A stretch of DNA of 64,000 bases from Massiliimalia massiliensis (lineage in GTDB: Bacteria > Bacillota > Clostridia > Oscillospirales > Ruminococcaceae), in NCBI RefSeq assembly GCF_900155615.1, contig NZ_FUHT01000003.1, forward strand, positions 124,001 through 188,000, in the 5' to 3' direction. Below the pieces are notes generated by a model. It was not told the DNA's origin. It saw nothing but the letters and a program-made list of their open reading frames with translations, and searched no databases. Position numbers and translations under genes: made by a program. Of this stretch, positions 62,316 to 64,000 are shown in pieces. The stretch's first letter is position 1. Every line of letters begins with the position of its first letter.

Positions 62316-62744
62316 TTATAATGTGTAAGCTTCAGGTTTCTGAGCAGCATGGCCGTGTTCAGAGCCTTTTACAACTCTCAGGCGGCGGAGCTGGTTTCTA
62401 CCCAAAACAGTGTCAGGAAGCATACCTTTTACAGCCAGCATCATGGCTTTTTCCGGATTGCTCTGCATTAAATGAGAATATTTGATTTCTTTCAGGCCGC
62501 CGATCCAGCCGGTGTGCCATCTGTAAAATTTCTGTTCCGCCTTGTTACCGGTTAAAACAGCTTTTTCACAGTTGATGATGATAACGTGATCGCCGCAGTC
62601 GCAGTGCGGTGCGAAAGAAGGTTTGTGTTTTCCACGCAATACGTGGGCAGCCTTAGCGGCAACACGCCCCAAAGGTTTTCCTTCGGCGTCTATCACATAC
62701 CATTTGCGGCTAACTTCCTGAGCCTTTGGCATTGTAGTTGACAT
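62316..62744 (-). CDS. rplM: 50S ribosomal protein L13
   Basis: A 142-residue L13. [80 protein letters not shown] and [20 protein letters not shown] match the family. GGAGG precedes ATG 62744; the frame to 62780 adds 12 unlikely residues and begins too close to the promoter. Confidence 0.98.
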   Translation of the reverse strand: MSTTMPKAQEVSRKWYVIDAEGKPLGRVAAKAAHVLRGKHKPSFAPHCDCGDHVIIINCEKAVLTGNKAEQKFYRWHTGWIGGLKEIKYSHLMQSNPEKAMMLAVKGMLPDTVLGRNQLRRLRVVKGSEHGHAAQKPEAYTL

Positions 62745-62785
62745 ATTCGTTCCTCCAATATCATTTTGAATCAGTAACATGACCT

Positions 62786-62814
62786 ATTATAATGAATTCA
62801 GAAGAAATCGTCAA
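62786..62814 (-). promoter_or_regulatory. Promoter of the rplM-rpsI operon
   Basis: On the minus strand TTGACG (62814-62809) and TATAAT (62791-62786) are 17 bases apart. Confidence 0.85.
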
Positions 62815-63090
62815 TTGAAATTTTTGGCTTATATTAAAATATATCTCTTATACTCTTAAAATCTCTTTATTTTGCTCTGTTTCTCTCTTTATCTCAACTT
62901 TCGTTTCATTTTTTGAATTTTGTCGAAAAGCTGGAGCCGGGACTCTAAAATGCGTTGGTTTTGGAGATTCTCACAATAGAATTTCCTCCAAAAGCAATAT
63001 TTGACAGAGAAGCTTTTTGTTTTGAGTATGAATTTGATTGTTATTGTGGTATGATAGCATCAAGAAATCGAAAATAAGGGAGGATCACAT
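62815..63090. other. AT-rich intergenic region between divergent rplM and the oxidoreductase
   Basis: No gene seen. It contains a hairpin at 62959-62993 (TTTTGGAG-ATTCT with AGAAT-CTCCAAAA) and a TATGAT at 63050-63055 that may be the -10 box of the rightward gene. No good -35 box was found. Confidence 0.45.
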
Positions 63091-64000
63091 ATGAAAACGG
63101 TTAAAATCGCAATGATCGGTGTTGGCGCCATCAGCGGCATTTATCTGGAGAATATTACAAAAACATTCCATGAAATCGAGCTTGTGGGTGTATGCGACCT
63201 GATTCGTGAGCGTGCGGAAAAGGCACAGCAGGAATATCATGTCCCAAAGCTTTATGAAACGATGCATGACGCGTTTGCCGACAGCGAGGTGGATATTGTA
63301 TTAAACCTTACCCGGCCATACGAACATTTTGAAGTGACCTCAGAAGCGCTGAAGGCCGGAAAACACGTCTATTCCGAAAAGCCGCTGGGCGCGACGCTGG
63401 AGGAAGGGGAAGCACTGGCAAAGCTGGCAGAGGAGAAGGGCCTGATGCTGGGCGGTGCTCCGGACACCTTTTTGGGTGCCGGAATCCAGACCTGCAGGGA
63501 ACTGATTGACAAGGGAATGATCGGTGACCCGATTGGCGCGGCTGCGTTTATGGTCTGCCGCGGGCACGAGAGCTGGCATCCTGACCCGGCGTTTTATTAC
63601 CAGTTTGGCGGCGGACCGATGATGGATATGGGGCCTTATTATGTCACCGCCCTGGTTAACCTGCTTGGAGGAGTGAAGGGTGTTACCGGCGTGACAAAAT
63701 CCTCGTTCCCGAAACGGGTCATTACCAGCGAGCCGCATCGCGGGGAAATCGTGGATGTGGAAGTCCCGACCTATGTGACGGGTATTCTCGACTTTGAAAG
63801 CGGCGCGACAGGTACGATTTTCACTACCTTTGACGTTCACTACAAACAGCAGGCCCGGTTTGAGCTTTATGGCTCTGAGGGGACGCTTTTGATTCCCGAC
63901 CCGAACTATTTCGGCGGGCAGATCCAGCTTTTGCGTCCGGAAGATGGGGAATACCGGGAAATCCCGCTCATGTTTGACTATAAGGAAAACAGCCGCGCTC
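63091..64000 (+). CDS. Gfo/Idh/MocA-family oxidoreductase, N-terminal part
   Basis: The gene runs off the right edge (about 303 residues visible). IAMIGVGAISGIYLENITKT is the NAD(P)-binding start, followed by ELVGVCDLIRERAEKAQQEY, VLNLTRPYEHFEVTSEALKA and HVYSEKPLGATLEEGEALAK (catalytic Lys in EKP). The C-terminal domain shows GGGPMMDMGPYYVTALVNLL. Such enzymes oxidise or reduce sugars and inositols. GGGAGG precedes the ATG. The substrate is unknown; neighbours beyond the window would help. Confidence 0.9.
   Translation, partial: MKTVKIAMIGVGAISGIYLENITKTFHEIELVGVCDLIRERAEKAQQEYHVPKLYETMHDAFADSEVDIVLNLTRPYEHFEVTSEALKAGKHVYSEKPLGATLEEGEALAKLAEEKGLMLGGAPDTFLGAGIQTCRELIDKGMIGDPIGAAAFMVCRGHESWHPDPAFYYQFGGGPMMDMGPYYVTALVNLLGGVKGVTGVTKSSFPKRVITSEPHRGEIVDVEVPTYVTGILDFESGATGTIFTTFDVHYKQQARFELYGSEGTLLIPDPNYFGGQIQLLRPEDGEYREIPLMFDYKENSRA

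Overview
The window is about 64 kb of ordinary chromosome from a spore-forming anaerobic member of the Clostridia (Firmicutes). The evidence is the sporulation sigma genes sigK and spoIIAA-spoIIAB-sigF, a valine T-box leader, a paired glgC/glgD, RqcH/Nif3/TrmK neighbours, a DUF6472 protein and purine-rich Shine-Dalgarno sites. The moderate GC content and many plant-glycan genes fit a gut Oscillospiraceae/Ruminococcaceae-type organism; this placement is inference. No phage, insertion sequence or CRISPR array was seen. One lone serine recombinase is the only mobile-DNA signature.

Layout. 1-7.7 kb: sugar genes: the end of a GH31 glycosidase, sigK, an rbsD/isomerase pair, a LacI-type regulator, a second LacI-type regulator broken by a 1-base frameshift, a PfkB sugar kinase and a zinc-type dehydrogenase. 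8-11.3 kb: UDP-galactopyranose mutase, a glycosyltransferase and birA. 11.3-16.7 kb: an NSS amino-acid transporter with its 39-residue MetS-like partner, a membrane protein, glycerate kinase and GH51 arabinofuranosidase. 16.8-18.2 kb: the spoIIA operon. 18.3-28 kb (minus strand): folC, valS with a GUA-specifier T-box, a small membrane protein, rqcH, nif3, trmK, an MFS transporter and a DUF1858 protein. 28.2-35.2 kb: rnpB, an LTA-synthase-like sulfatase, a GntR/ABC exporter operon with a long palindromic operator, rsmE, small envelope proteins and initiator tRNA-Met.

35.2-40 kb: a leader RNA with a likely terminator/antiterminator switch, then a FecBCD-type ABC importer, a methyltransferase and an FmdE-domain protein. 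This is the best candidate for a poorly described metal-handling system. 40-50.3 kb: a dTDP-glucose dehydratase, Hsp20 with a CIRCE element upstream, the serine recombinase, a CPA1 antiporter with a non-standard start, PaaK/ACT, a DtxR-type regulator, a PhoR/PhoB-like pair and Mrp/DUF134. 50.7-61.5 kb: a complete glycogen cluster, glgB-glgC-glgD-glgA-glgP plus a GH13 enzyme. 61.5-64 kb: DUF6472, rpsI, rplM and the start of a Gfo/Idh oxidoreductase.

The main unexpected pattern is a hairpin placed between the Shine-Dalgarno site and the start codon of the GH13 enzyme and the DUF6472 gene, with a related version before glgP and possibly glgA. Starts were chosen from ribosome-binding sites and often differ from the longest open frame. 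All identifications are by reading; no database search was run.
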